Assembly (NCBI GenBank): GCA_018873225.1
Contig: JAEILZ010000001.1
Location: 5,766,001-5,830,000 of the forward strand
DNA from: [Phialemoniopsis] sp. UDSM-2020
Lineage: Eukaryota > Ascomycota > Sordariomycetes > Thyridiales > Thyridiaceae
DNA: 64,000 nucleotides
Direction of reading: 5' to 3'
This document shows, in pieces, positions 10,447-25,469 of this stretch (its first letter is position 1; each line of letters starts with the position of its first letter). Under the pieces are notes generated by a model. That model had not been told where the DNA came from. It saw nothing but the letters and a program-made list of their open reading frames with translations, and did no database searches. The position numbers and the translations under genes were made by a program.

Positions 10447-13400
10447 GGTCGGAGGTGAAAGCGGCTGTATTGTCCCTGTCGTTTCTCCCGGTCTGTAGCT
10501 CAAGCTTGAGATTGTCTTATTGCTGGGATCGCGACAGTGGGCGATGAGAGCTCTTCTATGTATGAAGTGAGCTTGGATAAAGGTTGCCTTGGAGTGATGA
10601 TGGTGGGGGAGCTTTGAGTGAAGCCCCAGGTGGCAGGTGGCCCAAGCTTCTAGCTTGTGGGGCAAGCATGATGGGGCTCCCGCGTCCGCCGCATTCCTCT
10701 CTAACTATTCACAAGCACTACAAGATCACCAACTCGTCATATGATAGCAGTAAAGGAACATCAATATCCGAGACTGATCACAGCAGCCGGCGGAAGATAG
10801 GGCAAACTGGTCTCACACGCCCAGAAGCTCCTCTCGAAGCCCGGGATCTCCCACCCAACACACGCATCGGAGCTCGGCAGGATGGAAAAGTCACCTACTT
10901 GATTTACTTGTAGGTCTTGGCATGATCTGTCGAGATTCTAGTACCTTTGGTGGTTTGACTCGAGAAGTTGGGGTTCTTTCAGGTCTGTTTGAGATCCAGT
11001 CAAGTAGCTTCCTACACCCAACTCCGGTCTCTTGGTTGCCAACGACTTATCACATACTTCTGTGCAACCTGGGCTCAGATCATTACTTGCGCTACTTAAA
11101 TCCTTGCTGTGTAGGATCATACGTTAAAGACCGCCTCCTCGTCAGATCTAGACCTTCAGCCTGGTTAAGGCTTTGATCGAACTAGCTTGTGTGGAGACCG
11201 TTGTTTGTCGAGTCTGCGTTGCAGTACCATACGAGATCTGTTGATGGTTCGTGGTAGGTTGCGAATTCGGCATCGGCGATGACAACATCTACGAATGGCG
11301 CAAGATAGCGGCCCTCGCCTGTACCGAGACTGACAGACCTCCAGCAGGCAAGACTAGCTACTTTGCCATATTGCATGGACGAGGTGATGTGGCCTGAAAG
11401 GCACTTACAATGCGCTTTTGTATCGCTGCAGCCACGGTTGTCTTGACAGCGCTAGACCCGGCTACCGGCCATGAAATTGCATAACACGAGCCCAGCCCCT
11501 GACATATGTACCTGCAGGGTGGTTCTTTACCACGTTATCTTGCCCTCTGGCAAGATAAGACACATCCGGGAGATACCTACGTACCTTGGCCTTGTTTGAG
11601 AGACATCATGACCGTTCCTACCACTAGGGATGTATCCAGGATCTTGATACGGTGGCAGTGAGCTTCCAAAGTTGGAATGACACCTAGCCTCCTCACGGAT
11701 GGAAAGGGTGTTCTTTGTGACTATTTGTAGGTAAGTTTCAGCGTATATCTTTACAAGTAGCAATCAGTATCACCCTCCATTCCTGGAAGTTCACAGAAGA
11801 GCCTCGAAAAAAGCATCTAGTCCGTTGACGACGCTGAGACCTGTCTTTTTTTCCTCGGTGATTTGAGATGCCATTCTTCAAAACTAGAAAGGTCTTGTGT
11901 CACTACCGACCTAGCAAGTGCTAGCAAGACTGGAACGGCTGGGGAAATCGCGGCCTTGTTCATCAAGGGTTATGGCCGTCCCGACCTGCATCTTCAATTT
12001 GGGAATCCTGTGCGACCACGGGTATCGATCCGTTGTTCAATGTGACTACAAAAGCCTCCACCGAGGCATGTATTGGCAATCAATTCCCTTGCAAAACATT
12101 CCTAGCTGCTTAAGTATCTCAGTAAACCTGGGATAGATACATCTGATCCTTCCCAGATCCGATGAAGTCTCCGGCCGCGCTGCGTAGTTAACGCCAGTCC
12201 TATTTTGTAATTCTGAAACCTAGAAGACGGATTGACCGGCCATGTCTGTTGTACACTGCATTCACGTCGGCAGAGGAGACGAGAAGTTCCTAATTGCTAA
12301 CGCGCATTCTGTGTACAGCCTTGTCAAACACTCTCTTGCTACTTAGTATTTTATTTTGCAAGGGTCAGTACTAGAGTTAGCGTCAGTAACAACAACCCGG
12401 TGCTAATGTGACGCGGAAAGTCTCGCGCAGCCTGTTGAATGAGCTCTTCCACGAGCATCAGATCCTACTAACCCTTGGTGTGAACCGAATTACAACCAGA
12501 CATGATGATCCGCACCGAACATCTTTCGATCTTATCTGGATTTGGAAGGAGATTCACGAATGGAATTTCTCAGCTTATAATCAATCTGCCTCTTCACAGC
12601 GGCGATTTTGATACAGATAGAATATGCCAGCCTTGTCGATGCGCCTCTTACCAATTCTTTGATGTTAAAACCGGCCAAGTTCGTACCATTCTCATCAAAT
12701 CCAATTATCTGCGTTGCCAAAAATATTTCTACTTGCCACGCCTGAAACAAAAATAATATTAGACAAATCGTAGGAATACCAGTCGATGGGCAAGGCCGAA
12801 TCCTGTTATATCGAAGTTTCTTTGCTTTTGATATGTTCTTGGCTCCGAGCCTTGTAGGTACAAACTGTACTGCTTCCGAAACCCAAAATTGTCGTTCACT
12901 GTTTTCATATGTTCGGAGACCTTCCTGAATGACCAGGTGGCTCATTTATTGGTTTGTGGATGAGAGGACGTCGTAAATGCAAGAATATAAAGTTTTCTTA
13001 AGCAATCAGTAAAGGGATCGCGGGCTTTATGAATGCGCGTGTACGTGATCGTTCCGACTTCCAACAGATTCTCAGTTTGGGCCAGCTCGAGAGGATGTAC
13101 TAGAATTCCTGCTTGGTGTCGCGGGCTGCTGCAAGTCAGCGATCAATTGTGGTTGACTAAGTTCCGTTTCGCGGCCAGGACATCATTCTTTTTGATGCAA
13201 TTGCGCATTACAAGCAGGCCAGAACATATCCATAGACATTGACAAACTCGGTAGCGGGGGCATGCTGATATCTTTTCAAATTAAGCGATCATCTGGCATG
13301 TGGAAGGCTGGTTATCCAAGCTTGACACCATCAGGCTGAGGCCTCGTGCGTTCCAAGTGCGCATTGGGGCGCCCTGTGGCGTCTCTCTAAAACGACATAA

Positions 13401-13738
13401 ATGTCGAGTTCTGGTGCCCATGATGTAACAGATTCCTCTATTGTACATGATCTCCTTGTAAAGCGTACCCCTGGGTATATGGCTCCAGCGGTTCTGATAG
13501 TCTCTTCCCACTCAACATACTGACGCGGTAGGACCAAGTGTCATCCTTCCAAACCTGCTTAGATGTCTGCACATCCCGGAGAGCCAGCCATGACTCCGTC
13601 TCATGCGGAGTCAATAGATCGTGAATCAATTATTGCTGTAAGATGCAAATATTGATCTCGATGTCCCAGTCCGGAGGCGGTATGACTTGGCGCCATGTTC
13701 CGTTCCATAAGATAGATAAAACCGGTTGTACTCGTCTG
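10447..13738. other. 3.3-kb intergenic stretch, locally AT-rich; possible gene relic
   Basis: This covers the CSN4 promoter and the 3' flank of the HCNGP-like gene. Base composition turns visibly AT-richer from about 11 kb to 13.6 kb and many frames are interrupted. The only coding-like fragment is a minus-strand exon-like piece near 12.7 kb (see findings). A GGTGGCAGG motif lies at 10629-10637, about 185 nt upstream of the CSN4 ATG. Confidence 0.45.
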
Positions 13739-14518
13739 TTAAGTGTCAAATCGCGTCTTGCGCTTTCCGGTGATACTAGTAGTCCCAGGAGTGCCCGACC
13801 TGCTGCCCTGCTTACTCGAGCCTCCGGATGCCGAAACAAAGTCCATCGCCTCACCGGTCCCACGCTGGCGCTCCTTCTGCACACGCTCCTGGGACTTACG
13901 TAGCGCGCCTTTGGATGCCCACCCAGGAAACGCTGCGGGATCCCAAATCTCCGGTGAGAGCGTCGTAGAGTACTGAATGACGGGCCCCGACTTGGGGTTG
14001 CTTGCAGAGCCGTCCTCCGCGAAGGAGGTCTCGACACCGACGAAGCCCAGGAGCTTGTCCATGAGCGCCGGGTTCTTGAGCGCATTGGACTGGGCGATCC
14101 GGGCGTTGAAGTGCGTGCCCTTTTTGCGCTTCAGCTCGAGGAAGTCTTCAAACTTCTTGTTGAGTGTGTCGAAGCCCTGAGGAGGCGTGCCTGGAGGGCT
14201 GGGCGGGATGTCCAGGTCAGCGACTGTGGGTAGGGTTAGGTCCCTCAGTAGTGTGCGGTTCGCTGAGTACGGGGATAGGGGAGGTCCGCCGTTGCTCTCT
14301 GGCTCGAGCTGTGGGAGCTCCTGCACGGCCTGTGGCTCATCTGGGGGAAGACTGGGTCCGATGAGGGCTGTATTGTCCTGAGATGGTGTGGTGTCTACGA
14401 CTGGTTCGGGCTCCGGGGCGGGCTTCGGGGCCTCGGTGGCGGGCTCCGGCTGAGACTGGGGAACATCCTCGACGCTCTCGTCCTCATCACTGCTGGCATA
14501 CGCCACAAGCCCTGCCAT
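13739..14518 (-). CDS. HCNGP-like protein (SAP30BP family)
   Basis: This is an uninterrupted 259-residue frame. It begins MAGLVAYASSDEDESVED, the typical acidic opening of the family, followed by a Pro/Glu-rich disordered segment. The conserved HCNGP core starts at about residue 130: IPPSPPGTPP, KFEDFLELKRKKGTHFN, ALKNPALMDKLLGFVG, then IWDPAAFPGWASKGALRKSQE. The C-terminus is basic and Ser/Gly-rich (GKRKTRFDT). In humans SAP30BP is linked to transcriptional repression and, with RBM17, to splicing of short introns, so a nuclear RNA or transcription role is likely here (inference). I chose the ATG at the conserved MAGL; the open frame runs further upstream into the promoter without similarity. 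It is transcribed divergently from Pre4. Confidence 0.88.
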   Translation of the reverse strand: MAGLVAYASSDEDESVEDVPQSQPEPATEAPKPAPEPEPVVDTTPSQDNTALIGPSLPPDEPQAVQELPQLEPESNGGPPLSPYSANRTLLRDLTLPTVADLDIPPSPPGTPPQGFDTLNKKFEDFLELKRKKGTHFNARIAQSNALKNPALMDKLLGFVGVETSFAEDGSASNPKSGPVIQYSTTLSPEIWDPAAFPGWASKGALRKSQERVQKERQRGTGEAMDFVSASGGSSKQGSRSGTPGTTSITGKRKTRFDT

Positions 14519-14905
14519 CTTTTCCCCAAATTGAGCGTACCCGCTGTTTGTGAATCGTGAATGTGAGTGAGTGAGTGAGATAGGCTGACCTTGAAGGTCT
14601 GAGCGCTGAGCACACCTAAAATTGATGCCGTCTGGTGGCCAGGTGCCACGCCAAAAGGGCAGCACTGACCAGACCCACCACGTGACGCCAGGCCGGGGCG
14701 AGGCAGCACCTGGGACACGCAGCTTGCCTCACCCCAGACTGAGCTCCTGTAGAGCTTCCTCTCCTCAGCCGTGCCAAACATTCAACTGCGAAACCACACA
14801 CCACTCCCACGACGAACAATCCTGCCACCTTGACCTCACTTATCGCCTTTTCCTCTCCCGATATCTTGCATCGAACCGCATAGTAATCAATCACCACATT
14901 CCAAG
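14519..14905. promoter_or_regulatory. Shared divergent promoter of the HCNGP-like gene and PRE4
   Basis: Only 387 nt separate the two start codons, so the genes share one bidirectional control region. It contains CCTGCCACC at 14821-14829. The reverse complement, GGTGGCAGG, matches seven of nine positions of the yeast proteasome control element GGTGGCAAA. No TATA box is evident. Confidence 0.6.
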
Positions 14906-15865
14906 ATGGATCACCGCCCGCAAGCCTGGGGTCGGGTAAGTTGCGACAAGCTGCTCCTGCCTGCTCATCGGAGCTCATGCACGCTCTCGATGCTGACAAT
15001 CTTTCTCATCCCAGCCCAGAGACGACGTCTACGGCGCCTACGATGCTTCTTACCTCCACACCAGCGGCCCCAAGCAGGCCACGCAATCACCCATCGTCAC
15101 CGGAACCTCAGTCATCGCCCTCAAGTTCAAGGACGGCGTCGTCATGGCCGCAGATAACCTGGGTAAGCATGCATACCGACCACACAGTCTCAATCTTTTG
15201 CCCTCGACAATAGCTAACCTCTTCTTCGCACGACAGCCTCCTACGGCTCCCTAGCCCGCTTCACAGACACCAAGCGCCTGCGCTCCTTCGCCGACACGGC
15301 CCTCGTCGGCTTCGGCGGCGACGTCTCGGACATGCAGTACCTCGACCGGCACCTCAACGAGCTCGCCGTCGACGAGGCCTACTCGAACCCGACCTCTTCC
15401 CCCGACGACGCCGCCTGCAACTCGCTCTCGGCCGCCAACCTGCACAAGTACCTGGGCAAGCTCCTCTACCAGCGCCGTTCCAAGTTCGACCCCCTCTGGA
15501 ACCAGGTCCTCGTCGCCGGCCTCGACGACGAGGGCGAGCCCTTCCTCGCCTCGGCCGACCTGCGCGGCACGACCTACTCGAGCCCCTCGCTGGCCACGGG
15601 CTTCGGCTCCGCCCTCGCCCAGCCCATCATGCGCCGCTACGCCGCCACCGAGGAGGACGCCGCCAAGCTGAGCCGCGAGGAGGCCGTGGACGTAATCAAG
15701 GAGTGCATGAAGGTGCTCTACTACCGCGACGCGCGCAGTCTGGACCGGTACAGCATCGGTGTTGTCACTAAGGAGGGCGTCGAGATCAAGACGGACGAGC
15801 AGCTCGAGCAGCAGAGCTGGGCCTTTGCCGAGAGGATTCGCGGCTATGGCACCCAGACTGTCTAA
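14906..15865 (+). CDS. pre4: 20S proteasome subunit beta-7 (Pre4/PSMB4 type)
   Basis: A structural, catalytically inactive beta subunit of the 20S proteasome core ring. Three exons (14906-14935, 15015-15162, 15237-15865) give 268 residues; yeast Pre4 has 266. Diagnostic stretches are [34 protein letters not shown] (completed across intron 2) and [14 protein letters not shown], matching Pre4 orthologues rather than the catalytic beta subunits. The N-terminal 40 or so residues form the propeptide region. The C-terminal arm ends [15 protein letters not shown]. Exon 1 encodes only ten residues, and its ATG is the only one consistent with the GTAAGT donor. It sits between the divergent HCNGP-like gene and the convergent GFA1 gene. 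Confidence 0.95.
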
Positions 15866-16438
15866 GGTGGATTCTGGGTCTGGGGGATGACACAGAGGAG
15901 GTAGATTCGTGGGACCTCGGGTTGGGTTGGAGGCCTGTGGTTGATCTTGGTCATGGAAGCAGACACGCGAGAGACGCACGTGGGCCGTGAGAACATGAGC
16001 GAGTACTATAGCTCAAATCTCGTATTTGGGTCACGTAGTCAAAGGGCAGCAAACTGCTAGATATCGGCAGCCTTGTGCAATAGAAGAAAGACTTCATATT
16101 TGCGTAATAATGCTTCCCTGCATTGTCCCATGGAAACACAGAATTCTTTTCTTGCCCACCATCTAGTTCATTTCTTGGCCGGGAAAGAAAGGTACATACA
16201 CAAATTACCCGGGGCCCCCAGTCTTCGCGCAGAGTGTCGCGAAGGAGAAAGGTATGGCCTCCTTTACATTCGACATCATCGTCATTTCAACCTCCCAGAC
16301 AGACAGAAACATGCAAATATGTGCTTGCTTTCCCTTTTTATCAAAAAAGCTTTGGAAAACCGTAAAACTCCTCCCAGAAAAAGGTTCAGAAGATTGGTAT
16401 CTGTACAGACTCAGGCCAGCTCAGCTTGCACGTCCTCT
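15866..16438. other. Convergent 3' flanks of PRE4 and GFA1
   Basis: This 573-nt gap lies between two converging genes and is expected to hold both 3' UTRs and poly(A) sites. AT-rich runs occur around 16330-16380. I find nothing coding. Confidence 0.5.
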
Positions 16439-19054
<2,616 letters not shown>

Positions 19055-21331
19055 GTTGTCGGGTCAACCAGTGAAACCGGCGCTATGGCAGTTGGGAAGG
19101 GAAGAAAGCTCGAAGATGAATGTGCAGAGATGGTCAGGTTGGGTATCAAGAGCGAGAGACCAGGTTAAAGTATTTGTACGAAAGAGCTCTTTTCAAGTTC
19201 TTTTGGGATAGAAGAAAGGGCAGGATGAGGTGTCCGAAGCTGAAGGTGGGTTGAAGGAGGATGGTGAATGGCCTTTATGGGGCTGAGCTTTGCTGCTGCT
19301 CCAACCATGACAAAACCAAACCAAGTGTGGTGGGTAACTTCTTCTTGGTCTCTCTTTTGGGTCTGCAGCAACCAGGAAAACCAAGACAGGGGTCCTGTTT
19401 GGCGTGTCTGGCGGGGGGATGACTGCACTGGAGACGTTCGCTCGCTGTCTTCTCACCCTGAATCTCACCCTCAGCGCTCATAAAGTAGCTTGTCACCCCA
19501 GCGGCCTCAGAACCGCACAAGCCTCTCAACTGTAAAGTGGAGGGCACTTAGCGTGACAGATAAGCCCCAATGCTTCCACTAGCCCAATTTTGTCCTTTCT
19601 TTGTTGTCACAGGTTTCTCACTAAAAGGAGCAAGTACACACATTGTTCACCAGGGCGACAAGCGGCAACATCAAAAAGTAAGGTTTGGGCTTATCTGTCC
19701 ATGTCTTTGTCTGTCTGGGAGAGGTGGAGTGTGTCTTCTTCACCATTGGCGTCAAGCCACCTGGGCAACATTATGTTTGCGCACCCAAGATGGCGGTCTG
19801 ATATATTGTGTTCAGAGTTGTTCGAGATGACACACGTGCAACTTCTAGAGCGACGCTAATGTCAGCCTCTCACCTCTCAAACCCCTTGTTTTGGGGCATT
19901 TGTTTGAGCGGAGGTAAAAGAGACTAGGAAAGGTTCGTTATCGGGACGGCTTGCACCAGATGGAGCTCGCTGAACGCAGATGTCTCACCGTGGAGGCCTA
20001 GAAGGTTGCTGTGGCGCTCTCTCCTGCGAAATCCAATGTTGGCCCCCTTTTCCCATTCGGCTGCTGCAGCTCTTCTACCATACCTGCAGTGTACTAAACC
20101 CCGAATACGGATGTGGACGGCCAGCTTTTTCTGCTTGCTGTTGTGTGCCATGCCGTAATTGCTGCCCGCGCGTCGCTCCATCTCGTATATTGCGAGCCGC
20201 GAGGGTATAGCCATAGATCATATCACGAACGATGACGAAAAGCGCGTGCAGATTCCAAGGCGACGCACCCGTCCATACGGCAAAACGCAAGTGGCAGACT
20301 AGGGTGACATCCGGGAATCATCCATGACATGGTAGCTTTTTCGCCTGTGACCTCGTGCTTGGCATTGGCATTGGCCTGAGCTTCTCTGTTGTCAACAGAG
20401 AGGCATTGGTCGCCCTGGACCCCCTGGACCTGACCACCGTTACAGCGCGCCTCTTGGTCACCGAATCGAAACCAGCCCAGTCCTCCTCGCATAAACTTGA
20501 GAGCTTGGGTTAGCTCGGTGGGGGTTGCCTTGCGGTTTGCTGAGGAAGAAGCTTGAGTGGGCCGGCTTGGTCCAGGAACGGGTGCACTAGGCGGCTGTAC
20601 AGCCTCAATTTCAAGGGGCGAGCTGGAGATCGGCGCATCCAGAAATAGAAATCCATACCATCGTAAGGAGGCTTGCCCCAGACACCATTCTTTTCGCCCT
20701 CTACTCCGTCGAAGATTTCGGTCCGGCCGAGCCTTGAATGCAAGACGGCAATGCGCAAACAACGGCCCTGACTAGCGGTCTGGGTATGATGAGGCTGGCC
20801 ACTAGTCCTTCACTGTCACTAGGAGTCTGATGTCAGACAGCATAAACGGCTCCCTGGTTCAGTATGGCACTTGCATCTCATCAAGGTCCATCTGAAGGAA
20901 CATAGACTATTCAGCTGCCAGCCACTAAGGAGGAATCAGCCTTATAAGACCCTGAAATAGTGGCAGTGTGGCAGTGCGGCTGAAAAGCAAATCGCTGTAC
21001 ATGTAGGTTTCTGATCCTCTGATTATGCACGGGAAGACAAAATCTTCCCCATCCAGTTAAGCAGGTAGGAAGGCCAAGAATCCCGCTGCCTCACTCATCG
21101 CTGAGACCAAGACCGATGTCTAAAATGACCACGCCGTGTTCCGTAGGCCCGCAAGCGAGCGAGCATGAGATCCTGTATAGACCTAGAATAGGCCTTGTCT
21201 ATTGATACAATTGTACAGTGGAGCCTCCAGATCTTGGGCGCGAGATCGCGTCCTCCATAGACCCTTGCCAAACCAAACCATGTTCTGACCACCAGCCACG
21301 AGAACCCCATGCAGGCATCCTGTGGTCAGTT
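19055..21331. other. GFA1 upstream region and RPT4 downstream region, no gene seen
   Basis: 2.3 kb without a recognisable gene. The open frames here, such as a 179-codon minus-strand frame near 20.2-20.8 kb, have random-looking composition and no splice partners. The part next to GFA1 must hold its promoter and 5' UTR. Confidence 0.5.
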
Positions 21332-22722
21332 TTACAGCTTCTGGTACTCGAGCTTGCCTTCCAACTTCTTTGCCTCGGCCACCTTGCGAACCGCCTTGTT
21401 GAAGTCGTCTTGGTTGATCGCATCTCGCTCGTCCTTGATGGCAAAAAGACCACTGTAGAGCACGCGTTAGCATGTTACTGTAAAACCCAAAGCAGCATTA
21501 ATGCTAGATACTACTTTACTTACGCCTCGGTAACCACGTTCCTCAGATCGGCGCCGTTCAGGCCATCACTCATCTTCACCACGCTCTCGAAATCGATATC
21601 GCCTTCCATCACAACGCTGGATGCGTGGATCTTGATAATCTCGAGCCGGCCGACCTCGTTGGGCAGGGGAATTTCGATCTTGCGATCCAGACGGCCCGCT
21701 CTGAGCAAGGCGGGATCCAGTGTATCAGGTCGATTCGTCGCCATGATAATCTTGGTCTTGCCCAGGTAATCGAAGCCATCCAACTGGTTCAACAGCTCCA
21801 TAAGCGTCCGCTGAATCTCTCTGTCTGCACTCGTGCCCTCGGAGAAGCGCCGTCCGCCAATGGCATCAATCTCGTCCATGAAGATAATGCAGGGTTCGTG
21901 TTCCTTGGCGTAGCCAAACATCTCTCGAATCAGCCGGGCAGACTCGCCAATGTACTTGTCGACGATGGCAGACGATACAACTAGTGAAAAAGGCTATGGG
22001 TCAGCTGATGGAAATCAAGGCATCTACAGCACAGATAGAAAGTCTCACCCTTGAGGAAGTTGGTCTCAAGGCTGCTTGCGACAGCACGCGCCAACAGCGT
22101 CTTGCCCGTGCCAGGGGGGCCATACAGCAAGACTCCCTTGGGAGGCTTGATGCCGACTCGGAGGAACAGCTCGGGGTTCTTGAGCGGCAGCTCGATCACC
22201 TCTCGCAGTTCCCGAATCTGATCGTTCAGCCCACCAATGCCCCCAAAACTGACCTGGCCCGGATCTTCGAGTGACATGTTGTACACCAATGGGTCGACTT
22301 CACGAGGAAGCATGCGCATAATGGTCAGAGTCGTCATGTCCAGCGCCACACGAGTGCCCTGCTTCAGCTTGACCTTGTCGACTTTGGAACGGCAGCCGAC
22401 AACGTATCTCGGGCCCGATGAGGCCTTGACAATGACTATTCAGGTGTATTCATCAGTCACCATGCAGATGTAAAAAAAAAAAAAACAGATATACGGGATG
22501 TAGAGGCTCACATCTCTCATCATCCAGCTGTTTTAGGACCTCGCCAATAATTTGACCCACGCTTTGCAGTGCCTTGATGTTCTCCTCTGTCTGGTCAAAG
22601 TCTTTTTGCAGGCCCTTGATCTCCAACCGCAGTGCCTTGAGCTTTGCTTCCCACTCGCGCGACTCGATCAGCTTTTGCTTGAAGGACGAGAGGGCATGCT
22701 GGCGCTCCTCGTCGGAAGACAT
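21332..22722 (-). CDS. rpt4: 26S proteasome regulatory subunit 10B (Rpt4, AAA ATPase)
   Basis: One of six ATPases in the 19S base ring that unfold and translocate ubiquitinated substrates. Four exons (22722-22512, 22435-22049, 21980-21524, 21452-21332) yield 391 residues; human PSMC6 has 389. The N-terminal 70 residues form a coiled coil ([19 protein letters not shown]). An OB-like domain follows ([20 protein letters not shown]), then the AAA module. This has Walker A GPPGTGKT, pore loop [14 protein letters not shown], Walker [13 protein letters not shown], second region [20 protein letters not shown] and lid helix [12 protein letters not shown]. The C-terminus LEYQKL lacks an HbYX motif, as expected for Rpt4. 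Intron 1 (22436-22511) contains a 14-base homopolymer, T on the coding strand. Junction phases are all consistent. Confidence 0.96.
22472..22485. repeat. Poly(A)/poly(T) tract of 14 within RPT4 intron 1
   Basis: Fourteen consecutive A on the + strand (T in the transcript), located between the donor and the branch region of the intron. Likely neutral or a polypyrimidine aid to splicing. Confidence 0.8.
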
Positions 22723-25469
22723 GCCTGCAGTTGTGGTATGGCGAGGTGCCGATATGTGGATGGTAGCTGGTAAAGAGTTTTTGAAGGGTGGATTTTCGTT
22801 GAGATCGTGACGCTGAACTTGGAAGTTCTCGGTAGCGGGCGTGTCGATGAATGTGGTTCGTGACGGTGGTGACGGGATGGTGATGGCGATGTGTTGATGG
22901 GCTGGATGGAAAGGCCAAAGCAACGCAATGGCGAAGCTTACCTCAAGCTCTGGCTGCCTGCAGCGCGTACCTCACACCCCCTGGCTGGTTCACCAGCTGT
23001 TTGTCAGCTGGCCGTCGGAGATTAGATAAGAGTGGTGGAAAATTGATCCAGCGCCTCCGAGAGTTCAAAGTGGGCAAAATTCCGGCCAGGTGCAGCACTG
23101 AGGCTGGCTAATTGAACCACGTGATATCAACGGTGCAGCCACCATACGAACTCAAGGATGGGGCTGACCCGGTGCTAGGAGGAGTTAGTCCCTTTAGCGA
23201 GCAAGCCACATCACCTTCTACGAAGCACGGTCTCCTTCCCGATTAGGACATCTCCCGCCGGCAGGCAAAGGGGCAGGCACACTCCACGCGATGGTTCGGT
23301 GCTTGTATGCCAATAATGCCCACCGGGGTACTGTACCTTCCTACCCGTTTCGTGAGTGGGGAGAATTGTGATTTCCAGAAAAGGTGAGCGACACACATGC
23401 TGGTGGAGATTTTGGGCTGGGCAAGTATGGGAAGGAAGGCCTGGTGGCCGTGGTTCAAGCCAAATGGCATTTCTCGCGTATTTGATCTTCTTCCAACTGT
23501 CTGAAATCAAAATCCTGCTGCCCAACGCCGCACTCGTGACACTTTCATGTTCTTCTGGCTTTTGTATTCTTCAGTGTCGATGTTGAGCTGTCGTCAGTTC
23601 GGTTCGCTACACAGGTGCCGTTCTTACGCGGCTGACCACCGTGTGCATCCCCGCCATCTAGACTATCCTGACCGCCTCGGCCGACTTTGCACGATCCATC
23701 AGCTCCATCAGCATCGATCGTGTGAGCTAGCAGGGGAGGGGATCAGCCAGTCTTGCTCTTAGCTTTCGAGCAACGACTCGTCGGCACGTCCGAGATGGGT
23801 AATTCTCCTCGTTATCCTGGGCGACATCGAGACTAACTCTTGAGCTATGGGGCTTGGTTCTTCTGTCGAGATCCCATCGTGGGCTCGTAATCTACACTCT
23901 TTTCGAAAGGGGTGCTGCCGACTAGAAGAGCTACCAAGCCGGAATGTCTCGCATGGCAAGCCGAGCATGCGCCACCAGCCGCGTCCATTGTCCATGTACC
24001 CATGAAGTGGCCATCACATTGCGGAATGAAGGCCACGAGCCAGGATCCCGTCGGCGCGGAAGCGAGTGAGATGGGACGATCTCAATCGTCTGGGCCCGGT
24101 CCCGCCGCCAGTCCATGGCGAAACTGTACACACCCCCACACCAACGCACGGCAAATTCATCCTTGACACCATTTGCAATACGGTACCTGTGAAATTTCCG
24201 AAGCCTCCTTTGCTTCTAGACCGCCACCACAAGCACCCCAGGATTGGTAATTGTGTTTGCCATGGGCGTTGGTCGAGGCCATGACCACCGGCTGCCGCTA
24301 CACGCAGGATCTGCTGCCCCTGGTGGCGAGACTAAATTGACGGCTACTGCCGCCCTGCCGGGATCAGGTCGGTAGCAATCCTCGTTTGCCGCGTGGTTTT
24401 GACCTGACGAGCGGGCGGCCGACCCATCGAGCCCAACCCAGCCCTGCCAAAGCCAACCGCCAGACAGTGCGCACCGCGATTTTGACAAGCCAGGCGGCTA
24501 CCCGGCCCTAGGTGTGGGCTTGCTCAGACTATGCTCTAGCTAACCCATCCTCGACTCGCCAGCCGACGAGGAGAGGAGCGAACTGGGTCTTCTGGGTCTT
24601 CTTAGGTCTCTGGGGCTAAGTTGAGCCAAGCTAAGTGTGGGCAGTATTCTCCAGCGCCCACAAGCGGCCGTTGGATAGTGTCGTCCAACTGGAACACCTC
24701 CATCCCCCTTTCATTTTGACCCTCCCCTCCCCTCTGCCTACCGATGTAGTCAAGGCGGAGAGGAATGGGGTCTTGCCTGATTGCTCTTTGAGTGAATTTT
24801 CTTCGCACATTCCTTGCCATGCCCGCTTGTTCACCTATCCACCCCGTCTCTTGCGTCTTCGGGCGATATACGAAGGTTTTGTTGTTGTTGTTGTCACAGA
24901 AGCTTGTCGTGACTTTGGCTTATTTGCCTCTTCTTCACGGCTGAGCGAGCAGGGGAGTTAGTTGTGCGTGACATCTTCGGCCAGTCGCCGTTGGCAGATT
25001 GTCACTGGTCGCCCTAAGATCGCTTCCGAAGACCGCTGCTGTCCCACTCCAGCTCCCGACTCACACCGCGCACGGGCAGGCAGACTCCATGCGACCCAGG
25101 GCCCCATCTGTCAACCGGCCGGTCCTTGATCTCTGTGGACCGTCTTAAACGCCTGCTCCCCTTGCAGTTTGCTTTGAATATCTTGTTCTTGATCCCGCCG
25201 GCGACCCCTGATCTTCTCTTTCGTTTTGTTTTGTTCTTGATCTGACCTCTGTCGGAGGCGGACACTCCTCCGCAGTTACGGGCCCCCCACAAACTCGCAT
25301 CTTGCTGGATTTGAGTGAAGTTTGCCATAATTCTGTTCTGTTGTGCCTGCATGTATCTCAGCTCAGGCACCCTTGAACCCTTTCGAGGACACTTCTGTAA
25401 CCTTGGGACCGGGTTACCTGCCGCCGCCTTCTAATGCATCCGGCATCTCTACCCTGAGACCTTTTCACG
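22723..25469. promoter_or_regulatory. 2.7-kb divergent intergenic region between RPT4 and the Zn2Cys6 gene
   Basis: No coding signal is seen. The RPT4-proximal 200 nt carry its 5' UTR and promoter. The portion next to the transcription factor is long and pyrimidine-rich near 24.6-25.4 kb, with a GTT run near 24880. This fits the long leaders common to fungal regulatory genes (inference). A GGTGGC core lies on the RPT4 coding strand at 23138-23143. Confidence 0.45.

Noticed and set aside
9037..10458. 473-codon open frame on the + strand
   Set aside because: Antisense shadow of CSN4, with Ala/Val/Glu/Leu low complexity and no motifs.
20223..20762. 179-codon minus frame
   Set aside because: Random composition and no supporting splice or domain features.
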